From: Deltaproteobacteria bacterium
Lineage (GTDB): Bacteria > Desulfobacterota > Desulfobulbia > Desulfobulbales > SURF-16
NCBI GenBank assembly: GCA_016219175.1
Contig: JACRCD010000014.1
Coordinates: 1 to 64,000, forward strand
Reading direction: 5' to 3'
DNA length: 64,000 bases
Shown one piece after another: positions 43,138 to 52,410 of the stretch. How positions within the stretch are numbered: the stretch's first letter is position 1; the number at the start of each line of letters is the position of its first letter. Under the pieces are notes generated by a model, which was not told the DNA's origin, did no database searches, and worked only from the letters and a program-made list of their open reading frames with translations. The translations under genes and the position numbers were made by a program.

Positions 43138-45060
43138 TTACTGTCTGTACATAATCTTGCCGCAGTCCCTGAGATCATACCCGCCGAGCGCGAGAATCTC
43201 CTGATGGAATGCCTCGTTTGACTCCATCAGCTCAAGAAGGGCCATCATCTTCGGGTCGCCGATGAATTGTTCCGGGATAATAAGATCGTAGCGCTCCTCA
43301 GCTACCGGAATAAAATCCAGATCCAGCGCCTTTGCCGCGGCCAGGATCCCCATGCCGGTATCAACCGCGCCACTGGCCACCGCCGCCGCAACACTCATGT
43401 GGGTATATTCTTCATGGGCATAGCCCCGGATCCTATCAGGAGCGATACCTGTCTCCCTCAAGATTTTGTCGGTGAGAAGCCGGGTCCCGGCGCCCGCTTG
43501 GCGGTTGATGAAAAGCAAGCCGTTCTCGGAGATATCCGCGAAACTTTTGATATTTTTCGGGTTGTTTTTTTGAACGATCAATCCCTGCTGCCGGTAACAG
43601 AGGTTGATAAGCCGCAGCGGCAGGGCCGGCAAAAAGCGTTTGATGAAGGAGATATTGTATTCACCGGTCTCCTCGTCAAGCAGATGACAACCAGCAAGAT
43701 GCGCTTCGTTGCGGCGGATAGCCATGATACCGCCCATGGAGCCGACATGGGCGGACGAAATGCGGATGATGGGGCGTTTTCTGTGCAACCGGTTGGCGAT
43801 CAGATCCAGGATGTTGTCATGGCTGCCGATAAAAACCAGGGTGGAGTCAACCTCCACCTTTGGCCTGACCAACTCAATGGCCACTTTTTCCCCGGCCCCG
43901 ACGCCTTCACTGCCTGCCGGGATGGTCAGGATACCGTCGGCGCGGACAAGGGACATAACCGCTCCCGCCCCTTTGCCCGACGGAGTGGCCATCAAGGTTC
44001 CTCCGACATTGCCGAGCGTGACCCGGACGAACTGATCAACGCCCATGGACGAATGCAAGGGCCTGGACATGGTGGCCTCAATGATCCGCGGCGCGGGATC
44101 TTCCATGCCCAGAAATCCGGCGATCATCTCGCGGACAAAAAGACGCAGCGTCAGGAGCGCGGAGACGGGATAGCCGGGCAGCCCGATCACCGGGGTGTTG
44201 TTGACAATGGCCAGAATCACCGGTTTTCCCGGTTTGATCGCCACCCCATGGACCATGATCCTGCCCAGATCGGCCAGCACCATGGCGGTAAAATCCTTGG
44301 TCCCGGCCGAGGCGCCGGCGTTCAGGATGACGATGTCGTTTTCCCGGGTAGCCGCAAGGATTACCTGGCGCAGGCTCTGCGGATCATCAGCCACAGGGTT
44401 GGCCCGATGAGCGTCAGCCCCCCATTCCCGCAGGGAGCCTGCTAAGATGCGGGAGTTGAATTCGACGATCAGCCCGGGTTTAGCGGGTTCCCCGGGCTGA
44501 ATCAGTTCCCCGCCGGTTGGGATGACCACGGCCTTCGGATTCCGCTTGACCATGATCTCGGTTACCCCGGCGGCCAGCATCGCCCCTTGATCGATGGGGC
44601 GAATCCTGTGGCCTTCGGGCAGGATCAGTTCCGTGGCGACGATATCCTCGCCGATGGTCCGTACATGCTGCCACGGAGTGGCCGGCATGGCGAGTTCAAC
44701 CTCGGTCTCGCTCAGCTGATGGACATCCTCGATCATCACCACCGCGTTGAACCCCGGGGGCAGGGCATTGCCGGTGTTCACGGGCTGGTAACGCCCCTTT
44801 TGCAACCGGACAGGGGCTGTGTCGCTGGCCCCGGCAAGGTCTTCGAAGTGCACGGCAATACCGTCCATCGCGGCCGCATTGTAGGACGGAGAGGATGTCA
44901 GGGCATAGACCGGGGCGGCAGTGAGCCGGCCCAGGCAATCATCCACCTTGACGGATTCCACCGGCGATTGAGCAAAGAAACCATTTTCAATAAGGGCCTG
45001 GCGCCAGAGGCGTTTTGCCTCGTCCAGCGGTTTATTGGCGATATAGATAGTTCGTTTCAT
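43138..45060 (-). CDS. moeA: MoeA fused to periplasmic-binding-like domain
   Basis: This 640-residue protein joins MoeA (residues 1-405: AMDGIAVHFEDL, ASAGTKDFTAMVLADLG, GLPGYPVSALLTL) to a C-terminal type 2 periplasmic-binding-like domain (about 415-640: AHVGSMGGIMAIRRNEAHL, GLIVQKNNPKNIKSFAD, FINRQAGAGTRLL). MoeA inserts Mo or W into adenylated molybdopterin. The C-terminal domain is homologous to the sensor domain of the regulator at 49628-50575, so it may bind the metal oxyanion or a pterin. It overlaps the next moeA by four bases. Confidence 0.92.
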   Translation of the reverse strand: MKRTIYIANKPLDEAKRLWRQALIENGFFAQSPVESVKVDDCLGRLTAAPVYALTSSPSYNAAAMDGIAVHFEDLAGASDTAPVRLQKGRYQPVNTGNALPPGFNAVVMIEDVHQLSETEVELAMPATPWQHVRTIGEDIVATELILPEGHRIRPIDQGAMLAAGVTEIMVKRNPKAVVIPTGGELIQPGEPAKPGLIVEFNSRILAGSLREWGADAHRANPVADDPQSLRQVILAATRENDIVILNAGASAGTKDFTAMVLADLGRIMVHGVAIKPGKPVILAIVNNTPVIGLPGYPVSALLTLRLFVREMIAGFLGMEDPAPRIIEATMSRPLHSSMGVDQFVRVTLGNVGGTLMATPSGKGAGAVMSLVRADGILTIPAGSEGVGAGEKVAIELVRPKVEVDSTLVFIGSHDNILDLIANRLHRKRPIIRISSAHVGSMGGIMAIRRNEAHLAGCHLLDEETGEYNISFIKRFLPALPLRLINLCYRQQGLIVQKNNPKNIKSFADISENGLLFINRQAGAGTRLLTDKILRETGIAPDRIRGYAHEEYTHMSVAAAVASGAVDTGMGILAAAKALDLDFIPVAEERYDLIIPEQFIGDPKMMALLELMESNEAFHQEILALGGYDLRDCGKIMYRQ

Positions 45061-46322
45061 AGATAAAGGGTAACCTCGACTTCAGTATCCTGGGTGAACC
45101 CCTGGCTGTCTTCGTCGATCAAAAAATAGCCATGAGCGCGGGAAATGGTCGTTATCGCGCCTGATTTTCCTAAAACCGGATCGGCAACCCAGCCGGTTGC
45201 GGCACGCGACAATTGCACGCGAATGAGATCACGCCTCCCCGGCGCCGAGTTGATGTTTCTTGCCAGGCGGGCAAGCACGACAGCCCGGGGAAAAACGTCC
45301 GGGGCGGCAAGACCGGAGAGGCGGCGGATGGTTGGCTCAACGAATAATTCGAAACAGACCATGGCCGAGACCGGATGGCCGGGCAGGCCAAAGATCGGAG
45401 TTGTCCCGGTAAGGCCGATAATAATCGGTTTCCCCGGTTTCAAGGCCACCCCGTGCACCAGGATGCCTGGATTCCCGAGGGAGGCAATGGCCTGCTCGCC
45501 CAGATCGCGCATTCCTACCGAGCTGCCCCCCGAGAAGAGGACAAGATCATTTTCGCTAACCGCCTTTTCCACCGCCGGGAAAAAAATTTCCTTCCGGTCG
45601 GAGACGATCCCATACAGGGTCGCCTTGGCCCCAGCCCTCCTGATAAGAGCGGAAAGTGTTATCCCGTTAATATCCCGAACCTTCCCGGGAGGCGGCACTT
45701 CAGTGTGCGGGACGATTTCATCCCCGGTGGAAAGAACCCCAACCGTGAGCCGGCGGCACACCTCGACCTGGTCCAGGCCAAGGCCCGCCAGCAGGCCGAG
45801 GTCTTGGGGCCGCAAGCGGTGACCGGCAGGCAGGGCCTGGCCGTTTTTGCCAATATCTTCGCCCGGGGCAATCAGGTTCGCGCCGACGCCGGCGGCTTTG
45901 ACGATTTCGATCATGGATTCGTCGATGGGCACGGTGTGTTCCAGCATGACCACGGCATCGGTTCCGGGCGGCAGCAGTCCCCCAGTGGGAATCTGGGCGC
46001 AGCAACCCCGTTCGATCATCTGGGCCGGCTGTTCTCCCATGGCTATCTTGCCGGTGATTCGCAGATACACCGGCATGGATTCGCTGGCCCCAAAGGTATC
46101 GACCGCCTGAACCGCAAATCCATCCATCGTTGATCTGGCATGGGTGGGCAGATCTTCCGGGGAGACGATCCGTCCGGCGGTAATGCGGTCCAGGGCCGAA
46201 GCAAGCGGCACCGTATCCGTTTGAGGTGCAACCGTACCCAGCCGGGCAAGCAGTATCGCCAGGGCCTCATCCACCCGGGTAAGCCCCTGGCGTCCGAGCA
46301 TATCACGTATAACTTTAGGCAT
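45057..46322 (-). CDS. moeA: MoeA molybdopterin molybdenumtransferase
   Basis: This 421-residue protein has the canonical MoeA layout: STMDGFAVQAVDTFG near 63-77, IPTGGLLPPGTDAVVMLEHT near 110-129, STGDEIVP near 202, SGGSSVGMRDLG near 274-285 and GLPGHPVSAM near 315-324. No extra C-terminal domain is present. It is a separate isoform from the fused MoeA. In Mo/W-using anaerobes different MoeA isoforms are thought to favour one metal, but that is not readable here. Confidence 0.93.
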   Translation of the reverse strand: MPKVIRDMLGRQGLTRVDEALAILLARLGTVAPQTDTVPLASALDRITAGRIVSPEDLPTHARSTMDGFAVQAVDTFGASESMPVYLRITGKIAMGEQPAQMIERGCCAQIPTGGLLPPGTDAVVMLEHTVPIDESMIEIVKAAGVGANLIAPGEDIGKNGQALPAGHRLRPQDLGLLAGLGLDQVEVCRRLTVGVLSTGDEIVPHTEVPPPGKVRDINGITLSALIRRAGAKATLYGIVSDRKEIFFPAVEKAVSENDLVLFSGGSSVGMRDLGEQAIASLGNPGILVHGVALKPGKPIIIGLTGTTPIFGLPGHPVSAMVCFELFVEPTIRRLSGLAAPDVFPRAVVLARLARNINSAPGRRDLIRVQLSRAATGWVADPVLGKSGAITTISRAHGYFLIDEDSQGFTQDTEVEVTLYL

Positions 46323-46380
46323 AAGCCGCCCTGCTCCTCAGACAGATGGAATCCGGAATGACCAAGGGGATAAAAATTGT

Positions 46381-47034
46381 TTATTTATCAAGCTTGATCC
46401 TGATATCGATCTCGGAGGCATCGGCGGAAAATTTCAACGAATCGATAAACCCGACAAGAGTCCCGGCCAACACCTCCTGGACGAAGGGCTTCAGCGGAAT
46501 ATTATTGCCATTCACCAGGAGTGATACACTGCTGGAGGTTTTTCTCCCGTCCTTTAAGAACCTCTTGCGGATAAAGGCGGCAATCTCTTGCGCCTGATCC
46601 AGGCGAAAGACATATTCACCGGCAATATCCAGGTTGGTGGCCACCGCGATAACGCCATGGACCTCGTTACGCAGCATCTGGTTCTTGTCGAGCACCACTT
46701 CGATTTTCGAGATGCGCCTGGCCTCTGTAAACCCCTCCCCGATAATGATATCCACATCGGGAAAATAGCGATGGGCCAGAGTGGTCAAGGAGAGATTGCT
46801 GTTTTTTGTCTGGAGAACCATCTGATCAGGGGCGACAAAGAGTACCGAATCCGCTCCGGCCTGCCGGTGTTTGCCGGTGTCCGACCCGGAAGTGTCGAAA
46901 ACCACCCCTCGCTCATTGCTCGATTTAACGACAGCCACCTTGTAACCAAAGGCCTTCAGGTGACTGACCACCTGGGTGGCAAGGGTGTTTTTTCCGCTGT
47001 CATGCCAGCCGATAAATGTAATGATTGCCGCCAT
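46381..47034 (-). CDS. mobB: MobB-like GTP-binding protein (copy 1)
   Basis: The start is set at ATG 47034 (GAGGGA seven bases upstream), giving 217 residues. The P-loop FIGWHDSGKNTLATQV near 6-21 carries GxxxxGK-T, with IIGEGFTEARRISKIEVV as the MobB-specific segment. The last 50 residues (LLVNGNNIPLKPFVQEVLAG) form an added small domain shared with the second mobB. MobB helps convert MoCo to bis-MGD with MobA. Confidence 0.9.
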   Translation of the reverse strand: MAAIITFIGWHDSGKNTLATQVVSHLKAFGYKVAVVKSSNERGVVFDTSGSDTGKHRQAGADSVLFVAPDQMVLQTKNSNLSLTTLAHRYFPDVDIIIGEGFTEARRISKIEVVLDKNQMLRNEVHGVIAVATNLDIAGEYVFRLDQAQEIAAFIRKRFLKDGRKTSSSVSLLVNGNNIPLKPFVQEVLAGTLVGFIDSLKFSADASEIDIRIKLDK

Positions 47035-47156
47035 TGTCATTCCCTCTGAATATAAACGGGCTCCACAAGCCTGGAACCCGCCACTGATCACACTCTCATC
47101 TAGATTTTATACTCGAAAGAGAGGAAATTCACAACCATGTCAGCTAATGCCTTGCA

Positions 47157-47834
47157 TCATAAACAATATTTGTCTTCATCCTTGCGCTCTGACAGTCTGC
47201 CGTGCTTAAGCACGAGGCCGGCATGGGCCAGCCTGCGGCCCTGTTCCAGATAGTGGGTGGAAAAGATAATGGAGGTGTTATGCTCCCGGTTCATCCTGTC
47301 AAGAATCTGTATGATTTTCTCCTGATTTTCCTCATCGACATTGGCGCTGGGTTCGTCGCAGAGCAGAACCTCGGGACGCACGGCCAGAGCCATGGCCAGG
47401 GCCACCCGCTTGGTTTCTCCGCCGGAAAGCCTTTCCGCCTCGGCGTCGTAAAAGCCCGCCATGCCGACCAGGGCCAACACCTCACGGACCCGGTCGATCC
47501 TTTCCTGACGGGCAGCACCACGGACTTTCAGCCCGAATTCAACATTTTTCCAAACAGGCCCGGTGAAGAGGATCGGATACTGATCAACCATCACGACCCT
47601 CCGCCGCAGACTCAGCAGGGGCTGCTTACTGTCGTTGATTTGCGCGCCCTGGAAATAAATTTCTCCGGCGGTTGGGCGGTCGAGAAAAGCCAGGATATTG
47701 AGCAAGGTAGTCTTGCCCGCCCCATTCGGACCGACCAGGGCATAGATTCTACCGGCTTCGATCTCAAGATGCGGCAGATCCAGCACCTTGCCCCCCTTGT
47801 GTTCGCGGATCACATCCCGCAGCTCATACAACAT
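47157..47834 (-). CDS. tupC: Tungstate ABC transporter ATPase
   Basis: This 225-residue ABC ATPase has Walker A GPNGAGKTTLLN near 35-46, the Q-loop region VMVDQYPILF, signature LSGGETKRVALAMAL near 136-150 and Walker B VLLCDEP near 157-163. Its context with TupA- and TupB-like genes assigns it to tungstate import. It overlaps tupB by 11 bases. Confidence 0.9.
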   Translation of the reverse strand: MLYELRDVIREHKGGKVLDLPHLEIEAGRIYALVGPNGAGKTTLLNILAFLDRPTAGEIYFQGAQINDSKQPLLSLRRRVVMVDQYPILFTGPVWKNVEFGLKVRGAARQERIDRVREVLALVGMAGFYDAEAERLSGGETKRVALAMALAVRPEVLLCDEPSANVDEENQEKIIQILDRMNREHNTSIIFSTHYLEQGRRLAHAGLVLKHGRLSERKDEDKYCL

Positions 47835-48528
47835 CGGTTTTAATTCTTCCCTGAAAAAAGTGAAAGAGCATGTTCAGCCCAAAGGCAATGGTCATCAGGG
47901 TCAGCCCCAACGCCACCGCCAGAACAAACTCGCCCTTGTCGTATTCCAGCGCCATGGCGGTGGTCATTGTCCGGGTAAAGCCCTTGGCATTGCCACCCAG
48001 CATCATGCTGATGCCAATCTCGGCGATAACCCGGCCAAAAGCCGCAATAACAGCGGCACAGATGCCAAAACGGGCTTCCCTGAGAATAACAAAGGCCACC
48101 TGGGTATCGTTAGCGCCAAGGGTCAGGGCCGTTTTGCGGTACCTGGAGTCAATGCGGCTGATCGCCGCCAGAACCAGGGAGGTAACCAGCGGCGTCACCA
48201 GAATGACCTGCCCGATAATCATCGCCGTCTGGGTATATAACAGATCAAGGGGGCCAAAAATGCCCCGGCGGGAGATAAAGGCATAGACCAGCAGGCCGAT
48301 CACCACAGTGGGCAAGGCCAACAGGGTGTTCAGCAGAGTGAGCAGCAAGCGCTTGCCGCGAAAATTGCCATGGGCGATAAAAAAACCAGCCGGCACCCCG
48401 AAGAGTGAGGCAACAAGAGTGGAAATACCGCTGACCTGCAGCGACACCCGGATTATGGAGAGCAATTCGGGGTCCCAGGCGACGAGCAACAGAAGTGCTG
48501 ATTGAATACTATCAATAAGAAGATCCAT
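47824..48528 (-). CDS. tupB: Tungstate ABC transporter permease
   Basis: This 234-residue permease has about five membrane helices and the EAA-like loop (RKTALTLGANDTQVAFVILREAR near 131-153, then GRVIAEIGISMMLGG). It is typical of the TupB/ModB family. It is separated from tupA by a terminator and a repeat, so tupA can be made in excess. Confidence 0.9.
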   Translation of the reverse strand: MDLLIDSIQSALLLLVAWDPELLSIIRVSLQVSGISTLVASLFGVPAGFFIAHGNFRGKRLLLTLLNTLLALPTVVIGLLVYAFISRRGIFGPLDLLYTQTAMIIGQVILVTPLVTSLVLAAISRIDSRYRKTALTLGANDTQVAFVILREARFGICAAVIAAFGRVIAEIGISMMLGGNAKGFTRTMTTAMALEYDKGEFVLAVALGLTLMTIAFGLNMLFHFFQGRIKTDVV

Positions 48529-48570
48529 CTGATCCAGCCCGGCTGATCCGTGAAGTCAGCATTACAAACG

Positions 48571-48602
48571 AAAAAAGGGAGAAGCGCGAGGCCACTTCTC
48601 CC
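48571..48602 (-). terminator. Intrinsic terminator between tupA and tupB
   Basis: On the minus strand GGGAGAAG pairs with CTTCTCCC around a ten-base loop, followed by six T residues. This would partially stop transcripts after tupA and set binding protein above permease level, a common arrangement in binding-protein transporters. Confidence 0.82.
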
Positions 48603-48613
48603 CGGTTATATCC

Positions 48614-48729
48614 CGACGCCATCAATATTGATAATCTCGTAAAAAGTCACCTCGAAGCTCCCAGATGGCTAAATAAAAAGTTTGATATACAAGGCGTAGA
48701 TCGGGCTTTTTACGACGCCATCAAATATT
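48614..48729. repeat. MITE-like element between tupA and tupB
   Basis: Inverted arms TCGTAAAAAG (48637-48646) and CTTTTTACGA (48706-48715) are flanked by near-direct repeats GACGCCATCAATATT and GACGCCATCAAATATT. There is no ORF. The right end overlaps the tupA stop codon. A partial related motif is at 17727-17746. Confidence 0.6.
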
Positions 48730-49624
48730 ACTTGATCACATCGGGAAAAAACAACTGTTTGCCTTCAAGGAGATAGCCGCCGATCAGTTTCTGACCAGGC
48801 GCGCCGGTGAGCCAATCAACAAACTGCATGGTCATATCATACTTGACATGGGGAAACTTGGCGGGATTGACCGGAATAATCCCGTAAGGATTGGCCAGTG
48901 TCGCATCTCCTTCCACCAGAATCTCGAGCCCGATTGCCGGTTTTTTCCCGTATTTATAAGCGATATAGGTGCCTCGGTCGGATATGGTATACGCCTGTTT
49001 TTCGTCGGCAAAGGTCAGCGTCTTGCCCATCCCCTGACCGATGGAGAAATACCAGTCTTGGGAATCCGCCGGACTCTGGCTGGCGACCTCGACATCTTTT
49101 CCGTCCTTGCTCATTGTCAGTTTCTTGTCAGCCATGGCCACCCCGCTGGCCTTCCAGACTTCCAGCTCCTTGGTATGCGTGCCGCTGTCATCGCCGCGTG
49201 AAATAAATGGCGCCTTCGCCCCGGCAATCTTTTTCAGGGCCGCGGGAGACTCCGTTATCCCTTTGATTCCGGCCGGGTCAGCGGCAGGCCCGAGAAGGAC
49301 AAAGTCATTATGCATTACCGGATACCGCTTGGCGCCAAAGCCGTCTTCGACAAATTTCATCTCCCGTTCCACGGCGTGCACAAAGATCACATCAACATTG
49401 CCATCCTCACCATCCTTGATAGCGGCTCCAGTTCCTTTGGCGACAACCTTGACCTTGATCCCGGTATCCTTTTCAAAGGCCGGCAGCAGGATATCAAGAA
49501 GGCCGGAAGATTCGGTGCTGGTAGTGGTTGACATCTTCAGCACCTTGTCCTCGGCAAGGACAGCCGTTGTGAAAACCGCACCAAGTAGACATACCCCCAT
49601 AATTGCTAGCATTCTTTGCATCAT
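48728..49624 (-). CDS. tupA: Tungstate-binding periplasmic protein
   Basis: This 298-residue exported protein (signal about 1-24) contains the TupA hallmark TTTSTESSGLLDILLPAF near 33-50. It also has the anion-binding segment FISRGDDSGTHTKELEVWKA near 139-158 and GQGMGKTLTFADEKQAY. TupA binds tungstate with very high affinity and poorly binds molybdate. It precedes the permease and ATPase in the minus-strand operon. Confidence 0.92.
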   Translation of the reverse strand: MMQRMLAIMGVCLLGAVFTTAVLAEDKVLKMSTTTSTESSGLLDILLPAFEKDTGIKVKVVAKGTGAAIKDGEDGNVDVIFVHAVEREMKFVEDGFGAKRYPVMHNDFVLLGPAADPAGIKGITESPAALKKIAGAKAPFISRGDDSGTHTKELEVWKASGVAMADKKLTMSKDGKDVEVASQSPADSQDWYFSIGQGMGKTLTFADEKQAYTISDRGTYIAYKYGKKPAIGLEILVEGDATLANPYGIIPVNPAKFPHVKYDMTMQFVDWLTGAPGQKLIGGYLLEGKQLFFPDVIK

Positions 49625-49627
49625 GTC

Positions 49628-50575
49628 CTACCCCTTATTTCTGAAATTATCAGGATACAGCATTTGCCCGCAGAGGGACAAATCATAACCGACAAATGTC
49701 TGGGCCAAATTTTTGAATTCCTCCTCATGCAGAAAACTAAGAAAACTTTGAATGCCTCGTTCAAAAAAACGCTCCTGGCTGATCAGCAGATCAAACCGTT
49801 CCCAGCGTAAAGAGATGAAATCCAGATCAAGCAGACCGGCAACGGCACGGATGGCTGGAGCGGCATCGGCCCGCCCGGCAAGGACCTCGAGCCCGGCATC
49901 GAGATGCCGGGGCACTTCGTTATGGTAGCCGGCAATATCGGCGATCGAGATCTCCGATCCGGATATTTCATAGTCCAGCAGCAGTCTGGTTCCCGTGCCA
50001 AGCGGACGGTTGACGATACGGACATCGTGCCGGGCGAAATCGCTGACCGATCGGATTCCCTTAGGATTGCCTTTCTGAACCAGGAATCCCTGTTCCCTCT
50101 GGCTGAAATTGATAAAAACCGGTGATCTGTCGAACTCCTGGTCGGCAAAAGTGAAATTGTATTCATTTTTTTCATTCTGCAGGAGATGACAGACGCCGAT
50201 ATGACAAATACCGCGGCGCAGGCTGTTCAGCCCTCCCATGCTGCCCAGATTGGCGAAAAAGGGCACAATGTCCTTGTGGTTGGCATGAAAGAGAGAAAGG
50301 GTTCTTTGGAATAAAGGGTCGTCGCTGCCGGCAATGAGCAAAATTCCGCTGTCTGACGAAAGTCCGATTTCCGATTTTTTGTAATTGAGGATATGCGAAT
50401 CAAGCCATTCTTCGACCAGCCGGCGGGGGAAAAGCCACTTCCCGGTGATTTTAGTCGCCGGTAATCCCTTGTCGCTCACCAGCGAATACACCATCTTCTC
50501 GTTGATGCTGAGGAGATCGGCAACCTCTTTGGTTGTTAGAAATGTAGCAATCCTGAGGGTCTTCATCCTTCTCAT
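49628..50575 (-). CDS. Helix-turn-helix regulator with periplasmic-binding-like sensor domain
   Basis: This 315-residue protein starts with an excisionase/MerR-type helix-turn-helix (FLTTKEVADLLSINEKMVYS near 13-32). Residues 80-315 are a type 2 binding-like domain (NLGSMGGLNSLRRGICHIG, GFLVQKGNPKGIRSVSDFA, IVNRPLGTGTRLLLD) clearly related to the C-terminal part of the fused MoeA. Its stop is four bases from the tupA start, so it probably controls the tungstate/molybdopterin operon. The ligand is unproven; tungstate, molybdate or a pterin is plausible. Confidence 0.82.
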   Translation of the reverse strand: MRRMKTLRIATFLTTKEVADLLSINEKMVYSLVSDKGLPATKITGKWLFPRRLVEEWLDSHILNYKKSEIGLSSDSGILLIAGSDDPLFQRTLSLFHANHKDIVPFFANLGSMGGLNSLRRGICHIGVCHLLQNEKNEYNFTFADQEFDRSPVFINFSQREQGFLVQKGNPKGIRSVSDFARHDVRIVNRPLGTGTRLLLDYEISGSEISIADIAGYHNEVPRHLDAGLEVLAGRADAAPAIRAVAGLLDLDFISLRWERFDLLISQERFFERGIQSFLSFLHEEEFKNLAQTFVGYDLSLCGQMLYPDNFRNKG

Positions 50576-51026
50576 CCGTACAAGGGTTGAATCGAATAGG
50601 GCAAATAATCATGGGTCAAACAGCTTGTCAATAAAATGCACCCCAGCAGAGTAAAAACGACCCTGAATAACCGAAAGCAACATCTGCGGATACGACCTCG
50701 CCTCTCGTTCCAAGCCAAACATTTGAGATAGGTTAAAAAAATGGATAGCAAAGCACCATTTTTTTAGGCAGGAACCGGAAGTGTCATCATGGAGAGAATT
50801 CTGACCGGAAGATGCACCAGAGGGCTCAGTGAAGGGAGGCAAATGATGATTGCGGAGGAATTTTCGAAGTCTCCGGGATATTGCGGCCCATAAAGATAAA
50901 TTTTACCGCGGACCTCTCATTGATATCCCGAGGATAAAATATCAACATAACACGGACTTTGGGCGAGCAGCACGGAGACCCCCTCCTAGAAGTATCTCCG
51001 CACACTCCCCCCATGTCCGGGCAAGG
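50576..51026. other. Intergenic region upstream of the tup regulator
   Basis: About 450 bp lie between the regulator start and the carboxymuconolactone decarboxylase-like gene stop. The first 130 bases are AT-rich and probably hold the promoter of the tungstate operon. No convincing palindrome, RNA gene or coding ORF was found. Confidence 0.4.
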
Positions 51027-51377
51027 CTACTTTTTTTTCTGGCTTTTTTTCTTCGGTGCAGGGTCTTTTGACTGGTCCAGAACTTCTGAAACCCAGCCCA
51101 TGGACACGATCATGTTGGGAAAACCGGTCAGCGTCAGTGCCATCAGCACGCAGTGCCGGATTTCCTCCGGGGTGGCGCCGGCGGCCAGTGCCTTACGCAC
51201 GGACGACATCACCCCCCCTCGGGAATTGGCCCCGATAGCGATACCCAGTTTCACCAGGTTCTGAGCCTTGGCATCCAGGGGGCCGCATTCCCGGCAACTT
51301 TGCCCCAGTTCCTGGTACTGTTTCTGGATTTCCGGGTATGTCTGGATAAAGCCTTCGTAGGTTTTGGGGAGATACAT
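51027..51377 (-). CDS. Carboxymuconolactone decarboxylase/AhpD-like protein
   Basis: The start is ATG 51377 (CGGAGG seven bases upstream), giving 116 residues. The fold matches CMD/AhpD-like proteins: LDAKAQNLVKLGIAIGANSRGG near 36-57, ATPEEIRHCVLMALTLTG near 69-86. The typical CXXC redox pair is replaced by a single Cys in HCVLM, with CRECG nearer the N-terminus. Activity is therefore uncertain. It stands alone between molybdopterin genes. Confidence 0.82.
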   Translation of the reverse strand: MYLPKTYEGFIQTYPEIQKQYQELGQSCRECGPLDAKAQNLVKLGIAIGANSRGGVMSSVRKALAAGATPEEIRHCVLMALTLTGFPNMIVSMGWVSEVLDQSKDPAPKKKSQKKK

Positions 51378-51730
51378 TGATTTTCCTCCGAGTATGAGTG
51401 ATGGGGGTATTGCAAAAATTCCGTTTTCCATGCCGTGGCAATGTATTTGCGCGATAGAGATAAACCCCGTGTAAAATTATATATCCCAAGCACTTGAAAA
51501 AAACAAGGTCATCTCTGGTAGACCCCGATTTCAGGACAGCAGCTCACGGTGTACGCTATCATAAGGAGAGAAAAGCGATAGGCATGCCGCCATCGCCAGC
51601 CAGCCGATCAATCCGCCCGGACACTAACTGTTGCGCTTCCTGGCTAACTCTGCTAAAAAGTTGTAACTATCCGCGCGGTTCACTGCGCGTCTCCTTGCCG
51701 CAAACCCGCTCTTTTTTTTGAGGATTCGCC
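51378..51730 (+). other. Intergenic region upstream of the second mobB-moeA pair
   Basis: About 350 bp without a gene. A small hairpin (CTATC...GATAG near 51557-51586) and a GC-rich segment ending in eight T residues (near 51680-51720) could form a leader or weak terminator. I could not match a molybdenum-cofactor riboswitch by its conserved core. Confidence 0.35.
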
Positions 51731-52387
51731 ATGCCCCACCAGATCGTCACCTTCATCGGTTGGCACAACAGCGGCAAGACCACCCTGGCCACCCAGGTGG
51801 TGAAACATCTGAAAGCGGACGGTTACCGGGTCGCGGTCATCAAATCAAGCAAGGAGACCGGCATTGTTTTTGATGCCCCGGGAACCGACACGGACAAATA
51901 CCGGCAGGCGGGCGCTGACGGTATTCTCTTTGTCGCCCCAGACCAGATGGCGCTCATGACCCAAAACGACCATCTCCCGCTTGCCACCCTGGCCCGCCGC
52001 TATTTTCCTGATGTTGATATTGTCATCGGTGAAGGGTTTAAGACGGCGAGCCATGTCGCCAAAATCGAGGTGGTGCGCGACAGCGGACAATTCCTGCTGG
52101 GCAAGGTGGAAGGTATTATCGCTGTTGCCACGGATCAGGACATTGCCTGTGACCGCATCTTCGCTCTCGACGAAAGCCGCGAGATCGCCTCCTTTATTAA
52201 AGAAAGGTTTCTGCTGAACACCGGGAAAAACACGGACAAAACCGTGCTGCTGGTAAACGGTCACATGATACCTCTTGAGGAATTTGCCCAGGAAGCGCTG
52301 GCCGGCACGGTGGCCGGTTTTGTCAAGACCCTCAGTCTTACTGAAGACGCGCGGGATATTGAACTGCGCATTAAGCTTAACGGTTAG
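51731..52387 (+). CDS. mobB: MobB-like GTP-binding protein (copy 2)
   Basis: This 218-residue protein is a close paralogue of the mobB at 46381. It has the P-loop FIGWHNSGKTTLATQV near 7-22, IVIGEGFKTASHVAKIEVV near 97-115, and the same added C-terminal segment (LLVNGHMIPLEEFAQEALAG). A GAGG site lies seven bases before ATG 51731. It pairs with the following moeA. Confidence 0.92.
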   Translation: MPHQIVTFIGWHNSGKTTLATQVVKHLKADGYRVAVIKSSKETGIVFDAPGTDTDKYRQAGADGILFVAPDQMALMTQNDHLPLATLARRYFPDVDIVIGEGFKTASHVAKIEVVRDSGQFLLGKVEGIIAVATDQDIACDRIFALDESREIASFIKERFLLNTGKNTDKTVLLVNGHMIPLEEFAQEALAGTVAGFVKTLSLTEDARDIELRIKLNG

Positions 52388-52410
52388 CCCAACCTTCTCC
52401 CCCGCGTGTT

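Noticed and set aside
51027-51377. AhpD-like gene as another selenoprotein
   Set aside because: No in-frame TGA is present; the cysteines are ordinary Cys codons.
51494-51721. Small plus-strand ORF before mobB copy 2
   Set aside because: No ribosome-binding site, no domain and composition typical of non-coding DNA.
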